Positions 1 to 5,987 of a stretch of 6,885 nucleotides of DNA are shown one piece after another. Both the position numbers and the translations under genes were made by a program. The stretch is from Desulfotomaculaceae bacterium (lineage in GTDB: Bacteria; Bacillota; Desulfotomaculia; Desulfotomaculales; Pelotomaculaceae). The DNA lies in contig JAQVLS010000086.1 of the NCBI GenBank assembly GCA_028704035.1, forward strand, positions 1 to 6,885, given 5' to 3'. Every line of letters begins with the position of its first letter. The first letter of the stretch is position 1. The notes under the pieces were generated by a model, which had not been told where the DNA came from, made no database searches, and saw only the letters and a list, made by a program, of their open reading frames with translations.

Positions 1-127
1 CAGTATCAACCTGGCCGAGGAAGAAAGAGAACAGAAAAAGGCGGCAAAGGGGAACAAGCCCGCGGAAGAGGCGGCTGCTGTAGAATTAAAGGAAGCAAAA
101 ACCCGTACCCGCAGAAAAACATCATAA
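1..127 (+). CDS. ku: C-terminal end of a probable Ku protein (partial)
   Basis: Only the last 41 codons are present, read from base 2 and ending at TAA 125-127; the gene starts upstream of the window. The visible tail is strongly charged, rich in Lys, Glu and Ala, and ends in TRTRRKTS. Bacterial Ku proteins commonly end in a Lys/Ala-rich, low-complexity extension that helps bind DNA and recruit LigD. The Ku call rests mainly on context: the next gene on the same strand is a LigD-type ligase, and ku-ligD pairs are the standard arrangement of bacterial non-homologous end joining. The Ku core, which would prove it, lies outside the window. Another basic-tailed DNA-binding protein cannot be excluded. 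Confidence 0.6.
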   Translation, partial: SINLAEEEREQKKAAKGNKPAEEAAAVELKEAKTRTRRKTS

Positions 128-132
128 ATGAG

Positions 133-189
133 AACGGGGACATACCTCCTCCACAAAGGAATACTCATAAGGGGAGGTGTGTCCCCGTT
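133..189. repeat. Long imperfect hairpin with GGGGACA/TGTCCCC arms, REP/MITE-like or terminator
   Basis: Bases 133-151 and 171-189 form a 19-base-pair stem with a 19-base loop. Seventeen pairs are Watson-Crick and two (143/179 and 150/172) would be G-U pairs in RNA. The arms begin AACGGGGACA and end TGTCCCCGTT. Palindromes with this core recur in anaerobic Firmicutes and Deltaproteobacteria and look like REP elements mobilised by Y1 (RAYT) transposases; that link is from memory and was not searched. The hairpin begins 6 bases after the upstream stop, so it could also end transcription of ku. However, only three T residues follow the right arm (188-190), so it is not a classical intrinsic terminator. 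Confidence 0.7.
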
Positions 190-306
190 TCTATGTCATT
201 GTACTGTTAACGGCAGATTGACGCTGAGGGATATGCTCCCATTCCTATGTCTGGTAATCTTTAAATTTCCTTGGCTGTCTGAATTAATAAACACCTGGAG
301 GTTAAC

Positions 307-1257
307 ATGATAAACCTGCCCCTTCTCCGCCCCATGCTGGCTACTAGTTCTAAGCCATATGACAGTGAGGAACATCTTTTTGAAGTGAAGTGGGACGGTT
401 ACCGCTGTTTGTCCTACCTCGAGGGAAAAAACACGGTTCTGTACTCGAGGAACGGTATTGACCTAACCGGTAAATTCCCGGAACTTGCCGGGTTGCACGT
501 GCAGGTTAACAGCGCACCGGCAATATTAGACGGGGAGATAGTGGTGTTTGAGAAAGGGAAGCCGTCCTTTACCGCACTTCAGTCCCGGGGCAAGATGAAA
601 GACCTAAAGATGATCGGCCGGACTGCTATGAGGCGCCCGGCTGTTTTTATAGTTTTTGACGTGCTTTATGCAGGCGGTAAGAATGTTATGGATCTGCCGC
701 TGGAAAGACGCAGGGCACTGCTGGATCAGATCGTTGCCGGCGGTAAAGAGATTGTCATATCTCAATACGTAAACAAGAATGGGCTGGATTTATACAGCGC
801 CTGTGTTGCTCAAGGACTGGAAGGTGTCATGGCTAAAAAACTTGGCAGCGCCTACTTGTCTGGCAGGCGTTCACCCTACTGGCAAAAGATCAAGCATACC
901 AGGGAGACGGACCTGGTTATCTGCGGTTACCAGCACAGTTCTGCCGGCGGGGGACTTGGCTCTCTGGTGCTGGGCGGGTACCGGGAAGGCAGGCTGGTTT
1001 ACCAGGGAAAGGTCGGGACCGGTTTTAGCCGGCGTGAAGCAGAAGTTTTGCTTGAAGGCCTGCGTAAACTAGAGTTATCGGGGGGGACACTCAAAGTCCC
1101 ACAGGAGGAAAAACAGCGCACCATCTTCGTGCGGCCGCTGTTGGTCTGTTCCGTGGATTATCTTACCACTACCAGTGAAGGCTATCTTCGCCACCCGGTA
1201 TACCGGGGCGTACGCCGGGATAAGCTGCCCGAAGAATGTCATGCTGTAGGGATATAA
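307..1257 (+). CDS. ligD: ATP-dependent DNA ligase, stand-alone LigD ligase domain
   Basis: The product seals nicks and double-strand ends using ATP through a covalent lysine-AMP intermediate, acting with Ku in bacterial end joining. The 316-residue protein shows the ordered motifs of the family: motif I EVKWDGYR with the expected catalytic Lys28; motif III LDGEIV at 74-79; motif IIIa FIVFDVLY at 114-121; motif IV EGVMAK at 172-177; motif V KIK at 194-196; then an OB-fold domain from about 200, ending in LRHPVYRG and motif VI RRDK at 303-306. There is no polymerase/primase or phosphoesterase domain, so it matches only the ligase module of multidomain LigD. GGAGG at 297-301 sits 5 bases before the ATG and supports this start. 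The gene follows the probable ku by 179 bases. The general ligase call is very secure; the LigD assignment rests on sequence style and the Ku neighbour. Confidence 0.93.
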   Translation: MINLPLLRPMLATSSKPYDSEEHLFEVKWDGYRCLSYLEGKNTVLYSRNGIDLTGKFPELAGLHVQVNSAPAILDGEIVVFEKGKPSFTALQSRGKMKDLKMIGRTAMRRPAVFIVFDVLYAGGKNVMDLPLERRRALLDQIVAGGKEIVISQYVNKNGLDLYSACVAQGLEGVMAKKLGSAYLSGRRSPYWQKIKHTRETDLVICGYQHSSAGGGLGSLVLGGYREGRLVYQGKVGTGFSRREAEVLLEGLRKLELSGGTLKVPQEEKQRTIFVRPLLVCSVDYLTTTSEGYLRHPVYRGVRRDKLPEECHAVGI

Positions 1258-1624
1258 TAATAGAAAAAACCCATTATTAGGGGACATTTTCATTTTAACA
1301 GCACAATAAGCGAAATAAGAAAAGAGCGGCAAAAAACAAGGGAATTACCAATTGCACAAAATACCAGAGCTGTCCACCAGTGCGACTGCGTTATCTATGC
1401 TTAAGTTGTTTTATGTTGATTATTGATATTAATTTATGACCAGGTATAGACTGAAGAAACGTTTTGTATTATGCTTATTAATAAGCAGGGTTCCTTCTCG
1501 TTGGGCCGTTATTTAATAAGTTGTTTAGTTCTGTTGCCCCATGTGCAGCTATGTAACGGGAGCCGGAGTTTAAAAGCTCTATTAGCAATGAGACTAAAAT
1601 TATTTACGAAAGAGTGTGTTGAAG
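1258..1624. other. Intergenic region without a supported gene
   Basis: This 367-base stretch separates the repair genes from the GTPase operon. Short open frames in it (for example one starting at 1471) have no ribosome binding site and no recognisable motif, and run out of frame into the GTPase gene. An AT-rich 7-base inverted repeat (1255-1261 and 1273-1279) overlaps the ligase stop but is too weak to call a terminator. Bases 1400-1480 are AT-rich and hold the possible promoter listed separately. I could not recognise a conserved riboswitch; in particular I see no cobalamin-riboswitch box. Confidence 0.6.
1423..1450 (+). promoter_or_regulatory. Possible sigma-A-type promoter for the GTPase/ABC operon
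   Basis: TTGATA at 1423-1428 (5 of 6 to TTGACA) and TATAGA at 1445-1450 (4 of 6 to TATAAT) are separated by 16 bases within an AT-rich stretch about 175 bases before the first operon gene. That would give a long untranslated leader. In AT-rich DNA such matches arise by chance, so this is a candidate only. Confidence 0.3.
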
Positions 1625-2320
1625 ATGCGTTTTGTTATTGTCGCCGGGACGCCTTCGTCAGGTAAGACATCGGTAATGGTGCACACCATCCGTCATCTAT
1701 TAAGAAGTGATCTTGCGGTGGCCGCTTGTAAAATCGACTGTCTGCAGACCTCGGATGATGCAAGGTACCGCCGGCTAGGTATACCAGTAGCAGTGGGTCT
1801 AAGTGACTATATTTGCCCGGATCATTTTTATGTGGCCAATCTGGAGGAAATTGAAGCCTGGGCAATGGACCAAAAAGCGGATGTGTTGGTTTTGGAAACC
1901 GCAGGGCTATGTCACCGCTGTGCCCCGGCAGTATATGGTTGCCTATCTGTTTGTGTAATCGATAATTTGGTTGGTGTTGATACACCCAGGAAAGTGGGGC
2001 CGATGCTCAGCTCTGCTGATATTGTGGTTATTACCAAAGGAGATATTATTTCCCAAGCTGAACGGGAGGTGTTTCGCCATAAGGTCGAGGTGGAGAATCC
2101 GCAGGCCCGGATTTTAGATTTTAACGGGCTGACAGGCCAGGGGGCGCTGGCGCTAAAGAACGAGATTCTAAATAGCAGGGCGCTTGCGGGTATCAGCGGC
2201 AGGGAGCTGAGGAATTCCATGCCGGCGGCTAGCTGTTCCTACTGTGCCGGGGAAACCATTGTTGGCAAGGATTACCAGATGGGTATTATAAAAAAAGTGG
2301 ACTTTGGGAGAGGTAATTAA
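1625..2320 (+). CDS. G3E-type (CobW/HypB/UreG-like) P-loop GTPase with two CxxC pairs
   Basis: The 231-residue protein has a Walker A loop GTPSSGKTS at residues 8-16 (Lys14). It has the ExxG form of the G3 motif, ETAG at 91-94, typical of HypB, UreG and CobW proteins, and a G4-like TKGD at 137-140. Directly after ETAG comes LCHRC (Cys96, Cys99), close to where HypB and UreG carry their metal-binding cysteine. A second pair, CSYC (Cys204, Cys207), lies near the C-terminus. Family members use GTP hydrolysis to deliver nickel, cobalt or zinc to target enzymes; a similar chaperone role here is inference. ATG 1625 is preferred because it places the P-loop at the usual distance from the N-terminus. 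GTG 1616 in the same frame is the alternative. No strong ribosome binding site decides; GAAAGAG at 1608-1614 is the best available. The stop overlaps the next start by one base. No hydrogenase or urease gene is in view, so it is not called hypB or ureG. Confidence 0.8.
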   Translation: MRFVIVAGTPSSGKTSVMVHTIRHLLRSDLAVAACKIDCLQTSDDARYRRLGIPVAVGLSDYICPDHFYVANLEEIEAWAMDQKADVLVLETAGLCHRCAPAVYGCLSVCVIDNLVGVDTPRKVGPMLSSADIVVITKGDIISQAEREVFRHKVEVENPQARILDFNGLTGQGALALKNEILNSRALAGISGRELRNSMPAASCSYCAGETIVGKDYQMGIIKKVDFGRGN

Positions 2321-3114
2321 TGCTGGACAAAATCACTATTTTAGGCGGTTTGGATAAAAACGGCATGCCGGAAAAGATTGGAAGAATTGAAATAGCAGCT
2401 GGTGAAGTGCTGGCGGTAGTCGGCCCAACCGGTTCCGGCAAAACACAATTAATATCCGATATTGAGCAGTATGCCGAAGAGGAAACATTGACCGGCAGGA
2501 GCGTCTTAGTCAGCAATCAACTGGTAAATAAAAACAGAGATAGAAGATCCATGCGCTACTTGATGGCCCAGGTATCGCAGAATATGAATTTCGTGATTGA
2601 TATGTCTGTCGAAGAGTTTCTTTTAATGCATGCTCAGATTAGGGGTATCCGGGAATCTGCCCGCACAATTGAGGAAGTGCTAGCCATAACCAACCACTTG
2701 TCGGGTGAACCTGTAACCTTTTCCACTAACTTGACGCAGCTCAGTGGTGGACAATCCCGGGCGTTGATGGTCGCGGACGTGGCCGTAATCAGTAACGCGC
2801 CGGTTGTGTTGATTGATGAAATTGAGAATGCCGGCATTGATCGCCTGCAGGCGCTAGAAATACTAAAAGGACAGGGGAAAATTGTGCTGGTAGTTTCGCA
2901 TGATCCAACGCTGATGCTAATGGCTGGACAAAGAGTAGTAATGAAAAACGGCGGGATGAACAAAATCTACCTGACTACACCAAAGGAAAAAAGAATACTA
3001 GAAGACCTGGTAAGGGTGGAAAAACGGGTGGCGGGCCTGCGGGAGCGGCTGCGCCGGGGGGAAAGTATCGGCCTAGGCGACAATAGTGAAGGGGATAGTG
3101 AAAAGGAGGGATGA
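2320..3114 (+). CDS. Soluble ABC-type ATPase, without its own permease, paired with the GTPase
   Basis: The 264-residue protein carries a full ABC nucleotide-binding domain: Walker A GPTGSGKTQ at 35-43 (Lys41), a Q-loop region AQVSQNMNF at 83-91, signature LSGGQS at 141-146, Walker B VVLIDE at 162-167 and switch His194 in VVSHDP. The C-terminal 45 residues are highly charged (KRVAGLRERLRRGES) and probably helical. There is no membrane segment. Unlike a transporter ATPase it lies between a GTPase and a cytoplasmic binding-like protein, and the only permease in the cluster already has its own ATPase further on. It may therefore work as a soluble ABC ATPase, as SufC does, rather than in transport; that is inference. 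The start is secure: ATG overlaps the GTPase stop (TAATG) and GGGAGAGG at 2306-2313 is well placed. A second ATPase for the same importer is the main alternative. Confidence 0.85.
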   Translation: MLDKITILGGLDKNGMPEKIGRIEIAAGEVLAVVGPTGSGKTQLISDIEQYAEEETLTGRSVLVSNQLVNKNRDRRSMRYLMAQVSQNMNFVIDMSVEEFLLMHAQIRGIRESARTIEEVLAITNHLSGEPVTFSTNLTQLSGGQSRALMVADVAVISNAPVVLIDEIENAGIDRLQALEILKGQGKIVLVVSHDPTLMLMAGQRVVMKNGGMNKIYLTTPKEKRILEDLVRVEKRVAGLRERLRRGESIGLGDNSEGDSEKEG

Positions 3115-3118
3115 TTTT

Positions 3119-4009
3119 ATGGCCAAGGTTTTAGTACATTTGCCCCTGAATATCAGCAGGGCGATTGAGGAAATGCTGAAGGATTTCGGCCGGGAGATGA
3201 AACAAAAGCACGGGATAAAACTAGAGGTTGAGAATCTGCACAAATGCATGGCTGCCGACGAGAAGAGCAAAGATATGAGAATAGATAACGCACCTGACTT
3301 ACTGGTAGGTAATGCCAACTACATTTTGAAATTCGCCGGGAGTAATTTGGAGGAACATATTCGTCCGTTGCCAGGCAGATTTCCCTTACGTCCAGAACTT
3401 GCCAAGGCGGGGTTTGCTGATTCCCGGGGATATTTCCATCCTTTTGTGATCGTACCATTTGCCATATTTTACAACCCTAATGTGGTTAGAGAAGGGGAGC
3501 TGCCGCAGGTATGGGCTGACTTGCTGGATGCTTCCTGGCGGGAAAAAATCCTCATGCCGGCTCAACATCACATGGCACCGAAAATGATCCAGGCCCTCAT
3601 ACAGGCGTATTATCCAGAAAAAATAGCTGCCTTGCGACAGAATATGGTTTTCGACGGCGCTCCCATTAATGTGGTTAACGCTGTGGATGAGGGGCGCTAC
3701 CCACTAGGCATTACTAATGTTACTTTCGCCCGTGTCTCTCGTAACAAAAATATCAGCATGCTTTGGCCGCGGGACGGGTTGTTCTGCATGCCACTGGTGA
3801 TGGTTTGGAATAAAAAAGCAGATGATCGCCTGCTGGAGATCGGGGACTATTTGCTGTCCAGCCGGGTACAGGAATACCTGGCGCTCCAAACATTTGTTCC
3901 TGTCTCCACCGCTGTGAATATCCCGCAAGTCCTAATAGAAAACAACTTTAATTTGATCTGGCGGGGCTGGGATGATTTTATAAACGTACTCAAAGGTGTC
4001 ATTGGCTAA
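3119..4009 (+). CDS. Periplasmic-binding-protein-like protein lacking a signal peptide
   Basis: The 296-residue product resembles family 1/6 extracellular solute-binding proteins (type II periplasmic-binding fold, as in iron(III) or spermidine/putrescine binding proteins). Typical stretches are APDLLVGNANYILKF at 58-72, a hinge-like HPFVIVPFAIFYNPN at 107-121, LPQVWADLLD at 128-137 and the C-terminal FVPVSTAV at 259-266. The N-terminus (MAKVLVHLPLNISRAIEEML) has no hydrophobic export segment and no lipobox, so it is predicted to stay in the cytoplasm, which is unusual for this fold. ATG 3119 is chosen because AAGGAGG at 3103-3109 lies 9 bases upstream. An in-frame GTG at 3086 would add 11 mostly charged residues and still give no signal peptide. 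The gene begins 4 bases after the ABC ATPase stop, suggesting coupled translation. A cytoplasmic carrier, sensor or scaffold for a ligand handled by the GTPase and ATPase is possible. The fold call is moderate and the ligand is unknown. Confidence 0.7.
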   Translation: MAKVLVHLPLNISRAIEEMLKDFGREMKQKHGIKLEVENLHKCMAADEKSKDMRIDNAPDLLVGNANYILKFAGSNLEEHIRPLPGRFPLRPELAKAGFADSRGYFHPFVIVPFAIFYNPNVVREGELPQVWADLLDASWREKILMPAQHHMAPKMIQALIQAYYPEKIAALRQNMVFDGAPINVVNAVDEGRYPLGITNVTFARVSRNKNISMLWPRDGLFCMPLVMVWNKKADDRLLEIGDYLLSSRVQEYLALQTFVPVSTAVNIPQVLIENNFNLIWRGWDDFINVLKGVIG

Positions 4010-4027
4010 GGATGGGAGGGGATACAA

Positions 4028-4747
4028 TTGTTTGGCCTGTGCGACATTGAATTGCAATACGGCGGCTTAAAAGTACTTGAGCATTTTAACTTGAACTGTG
4101 ACGAACAGCAGTTTATCTGTCTCTTTGGTCCCTCGGGAACTGGCAAGACCAGTATATTGAATACTTTGGCCGGCATTGTCAATCCCCAGTCCGGACGGGT
4201 TACATCAAGCAGCCGGAGACTGGCTTACGTTTTCCAGGAACCGCGACTGCTGCCCTGGTTGACTGTAGAGGAAAATCTGCAGTTGGGTTTGTACAATTTG
4301 GGGCTGGCTACCCGGCAGCGCCGCCAGCGCGTGGCAAGCCTGCTGCCGTTGCTGGGGCTGGCCGGTTTTGGCGGGTACTATCCGGAACAATTAAGCGGCG
4401 GCATGAAACAACGGGTCTCCATCGGACGAGCTTTCGCCGTTGAGCCTGACTTGCTTTTGTTGGACGAACCATTTTGCGGCTTGGATGAAAAGCTTAAAAA
4501 GGACATGCAGGAACTGTTGCTTTCTTTGGGACAATGGCATGCATGCACTACTGTCATGGTCACGCATGATCTAACAGAGGCCGTAAGGCTTAGCGACCGG
4601 ATAGTAGTAGTGCTGGGCCGGCCCTGCCAGATCGTGCTGGATCTTTATCTTGAACCTGAACAAAGATGCAAACCGTCTTATGCCAGGCAAATGGAGCGAG
4701 TCTTAACAGATGCCCTCAATCCGGTAAAAGTGGGCGCATGTATGTAA
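4028..4747 (+). CDS. NitT/TauT-type ABC transporter ATP-binding protein
   Basis: This is the ATPase subunit of an importer of the nitrate/sulfonate/taurine class, working at the inner face of the membrane with the lipoprotein at 4959 and the permease at 5959. The 239-residue protein has Walker A GPSGTGKTS at 34-42 (Lys40), Q-loop Q70 followed by EPRLLPWLTVEEN, which is characteristic of SsuB/TauB/NrtD proteins, signature LSGGMKQR at 122-129, Walker B LLLLDEP at 142-148 and switch His180. The length is about that of SsuB-type subunits. The start is TTG 4028, supported by GGGAGGG at 4014-4020 with a 7-base gap; no ATG lies nearby in frame. It follows the preceding stop by 18 bases. The class is confident but the substrate is not predictable, since this family covers sulfonates, nitrate, thiamine precursors, riboflavin and others. 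Confidence 0.92.
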   Translation: MFGLCDIELQYGGLKVLEHFNLNCDEQQFICLFGPSGTGKTSILNTLAGIVNPQSGRVTSSSRRLAYVFQEPRLLPWLTVEENLQLGLYNLGLATRQRRQRVASLLPLLGLAGFGGYYPEQLSGGMKQRVSIGRAFAVEPDLLLLDEPFCGLDEKLKKDMQELLLSLGQWHACTTVMVTHDLTEAVRLSDRIVVVLGRPCQIVLDLYLEPEQRCKPSYARQMERVLTDALNPVKVGACM

Positions 4748-4809
4748 CAACGCCAACTTTTCAAGATAGTCTATGCAGCGCCGGCAGAGGATGAAGATCA
4801 AGCATGTGG

Positions 4810-4843
4810 GTTCGATTTTAATCGAACACGGCGCTTTAGCGCC
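4810..4843. repeat. Two adjacent palindromes, each able to form a hairpin with a TTTA loop
   Basis: Bases 4810-4827 read GTTCGATTTTAATCGAAC: seven paired bases (GTTCGAT with ATCGAAC) around TTTA. Two bases later, 4830-4843 read GGCGCTTTAGCGCC: five paired bases (GGCGC with GCGCC) around the same TTTA. Each is an almost perfect palindrome also at the DNA level, with only a TT centre. No T-run follows, so they do not look like an intrinsic terminator. They could be an RNA processing or stability element raising binding-protein output over the ATPase, or a regulator-binding site. Confidence 0.6.
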
Positions 4844-4869
4844 TAACTTGTTAAGGTTGCTCGTAATAT

Positions 4870-4896
4870 TTGTGCGACTAAAAGTGTACCTACAAT
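4870..4896 (+). promoter_or_regulatory. Weak internal promoter candidate before the lipoprotein gene
   Basis: TACAAT at 4891-4896 matches the sigma-A -10 box at 5 of 6 positions. The best upstream partner is TTGTGC at 4870-4875 (3 to 4 matches), but the spacing of 15 bases is short. It lies about 60 bases before the GTG start, after the twin hairpins, so a secondary promoter for the binding protein and permease is conceivable. Confidence 0.2.
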
Positions 4897-4958
4897 TTCA
4901 AGGTAACCAGGACGTTTTTTCAGAATATTACACGTTCAATAATGGGGGGATTTACAAA

Positions 4959-5987
4959 GTGAAAAGAAATCTCATAGTCCTATTGGTAGCTTTTACTCTG
5001 GTGCTTAATTTTTCAGGATGCGCACAAAAAGCCGGCCAGGAATCACCGGCCACTGTCGCGCCGGTGCAACAGGCTTCAGGCACAGTCAAGCTTGAAGATC
5101 TCAAACTTGCTATCGGCAGCGCGCCAGGCCCTGTCACATATCCCCTGGCGCAGATGGCCGAACAAAACAGCAATATAATCCTCAAGCCCTGGCAGGGTGG
5201 TGAGCAATTAACCGCAATGATAACCACCAAGGAAGTGCAGCTGTGCAGCGCCCCGCTCAACAACGCCGTGCTTTCTTACAATAAGGGCCTGGATACCCAG
5301 TTGCTGATGGTTACCGTCTGGGGAATGCTCTATGTCATGAGCACCGAGTCTGATGTTAAATCATTACAGGATTTAAAAGGCAAAGAAGTGGCGCTGTCCG
5401 GGAAAGGCGGCATTCACGATCTGATCTTCCGCCACCTGCTGATCAAGAACGGCATTAATCCGGATAGTGACCTTACGCTTAGCTATCTGGATATGTCCGA
5501 AGCATCCTCGCGTTTGGCGGCCGGTCAGCTAAAATATGCCGTATTAAATGAACCACAATCCAGTATAGCTACTTTAAACGCGCAGAAAGCCGGTGTCCAG
5601 CTGCACCGCGTACTGGATCTGACTCAGGAGTGGAATAAGCTGCCCGGACAGGAAAATGCCCGTATGCCTATGGCCGGCATCATCGTTGTAAATGGCAGCG
5701 GGATTACATCCGAACAGGCGGCCGGTTTCGCAAAGGCCTATATTGATACTGCGGAATGGGTCAACAATAATCCAGCGGAAATAGGTCCCATAGTTGAAAA
5801 ACATGTTCCAGCCATGAAGGCCGCGGCAGTAAGCCAATCTCTTAAATACGCCCGTCTGCAGCCCCAGCACGCTGTTAACTGCCAGGTAGAGGTGGAGGCA
5901 TTCTTTAAAGAATTAAGTCAGACTGCGGATATCCGGGCCTTTGGCGGCAAAATACCCGATGCCAAATTCTACTGTCAAGCTAACTAA
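4959..5987 (+). CDS. NitT/TauT-type ABC transporter substrate-binding lipoprotein
   Basis: This is the external ligand-binding subunit of the importer. From GTG 4959 the 342-residue product begins MKRNLIVLLVAFTL, a basic start followed by a hydrophobic core, and reaches a lipobox-like FSGC with Cys21 as the likely lipidated residue. A Gln/Pro/Ala-rich linker follows, then the mature domain starting near KLEDLKLAIG. The SsuA/NMT1-like fold is indicated by GSAPGPVTYPLAQMAEQ, QLCSAPLNNAV, the conserved DLKGKEVALSGKGG with the following HDLIFRHLLIKNGI, and AVLNEPQSSIA. GGGGGGA at 4944-4950 lies 8 bases before GTG and decides the start; the longer frame from ATG 4773 would hide the signal peptide. 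Besides Cys21 it has three cysteines (in QLCSAP, NCQVE and the C-terminal FYCQAN). The ligand is not evident. Its end overlaps the permease start. Confidence 0.88.
   Translation: MKRNLIVLLVAFTLVLNFSGCAQKAGQESPATVAPVQQASGTVKLEDLKLAIGSAPGPVTYPLAQMAEQNSNIILKPWQGGEQLTAMITTKEVQLCSAPLNNAVLSYNKGLDTQLLMVTVWGMLYVMSTESDVKSLQDLKGKEVALSGKGGIHDLIFRHLLIKNGINPDSDLTLSYLDMSEASSRLAAGQLKYAVLNEPQSSIATLNAQKAGVQLHRVLDLTQEWNKLPGQENARMPMAGIIVVNGSGITSEQAAGFAKAYIDTAEWVNNNPAEIGPIVEKHVPAMKAAAVSQSLKYARLQPQHAVNCQVEVEAFFKELSQTADIRAFGGKIPDAKFYCQAN

Larger units (their letters stand above)
4748..4958. other. Long intercistronic spacer inside the transporter operon
   Basis: The other gaps between operon genes are overlaps or gaps of at most 41 bases, but 211 bases separate the ATPase stop from the lipoprotein start. 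The frame upstream of the lipoprotein stays open back to an ATG at 4773. However, that extension of 62 residues would bury the lipoprotein signal peptide and has no recognisable motif, so it is treated as untranslated. The spacer holds two adjacent hairpins and a weak promoter candidate, both listed separately. Confidence 0.6.

Noticed and set aside
128..310. Open frame of 60 codons between ku and ligD
   Set aside because: It runs through both arms of the hairpin, has no ribosome binding site and no protein-like composition.
1255..1279. AT-rich inverted repeat at the end of ligD as a terminator
   Set aside because: The seven A-T pairs are too weak and no T-run follows directly.
1075..1332. 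Minus-strand open frame of 85 codons overlapping the end of ligD
   Set aside because: It is antisense to the conserved ligase motif VI region and has no supporting start signal.
1258..1624. CRISPR array, tRNA or known riboswitch in the intergenic region
   Set aside because: No regularly spaced repeats, no cloverleaf-like sequence and no recognisable riboswitch core were seen by eye.
1471..1665. Open frame of 64 codons before the GTPase gene
   Set aside because: No ribosome binding site, no motif, and it overlaps the GTPase start in another frame.
1625..2320. Naming the GTPase hypB, ureG or cooC
   Set aside because: The motifs fit the broad G3E class, but no hydrogenase, urease or CO dehydrogenase gene is in view and the cysteine pattern differs.
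4773..4958. N-terminal extension of the substrate-binding lipoprotein from ATG 4773
   Set aside because: It would place 62 unrelated residues before a clear lipoprotein signal peptide, spans the twin hairpins, and GTG 4959 has a good ribosome binding site.
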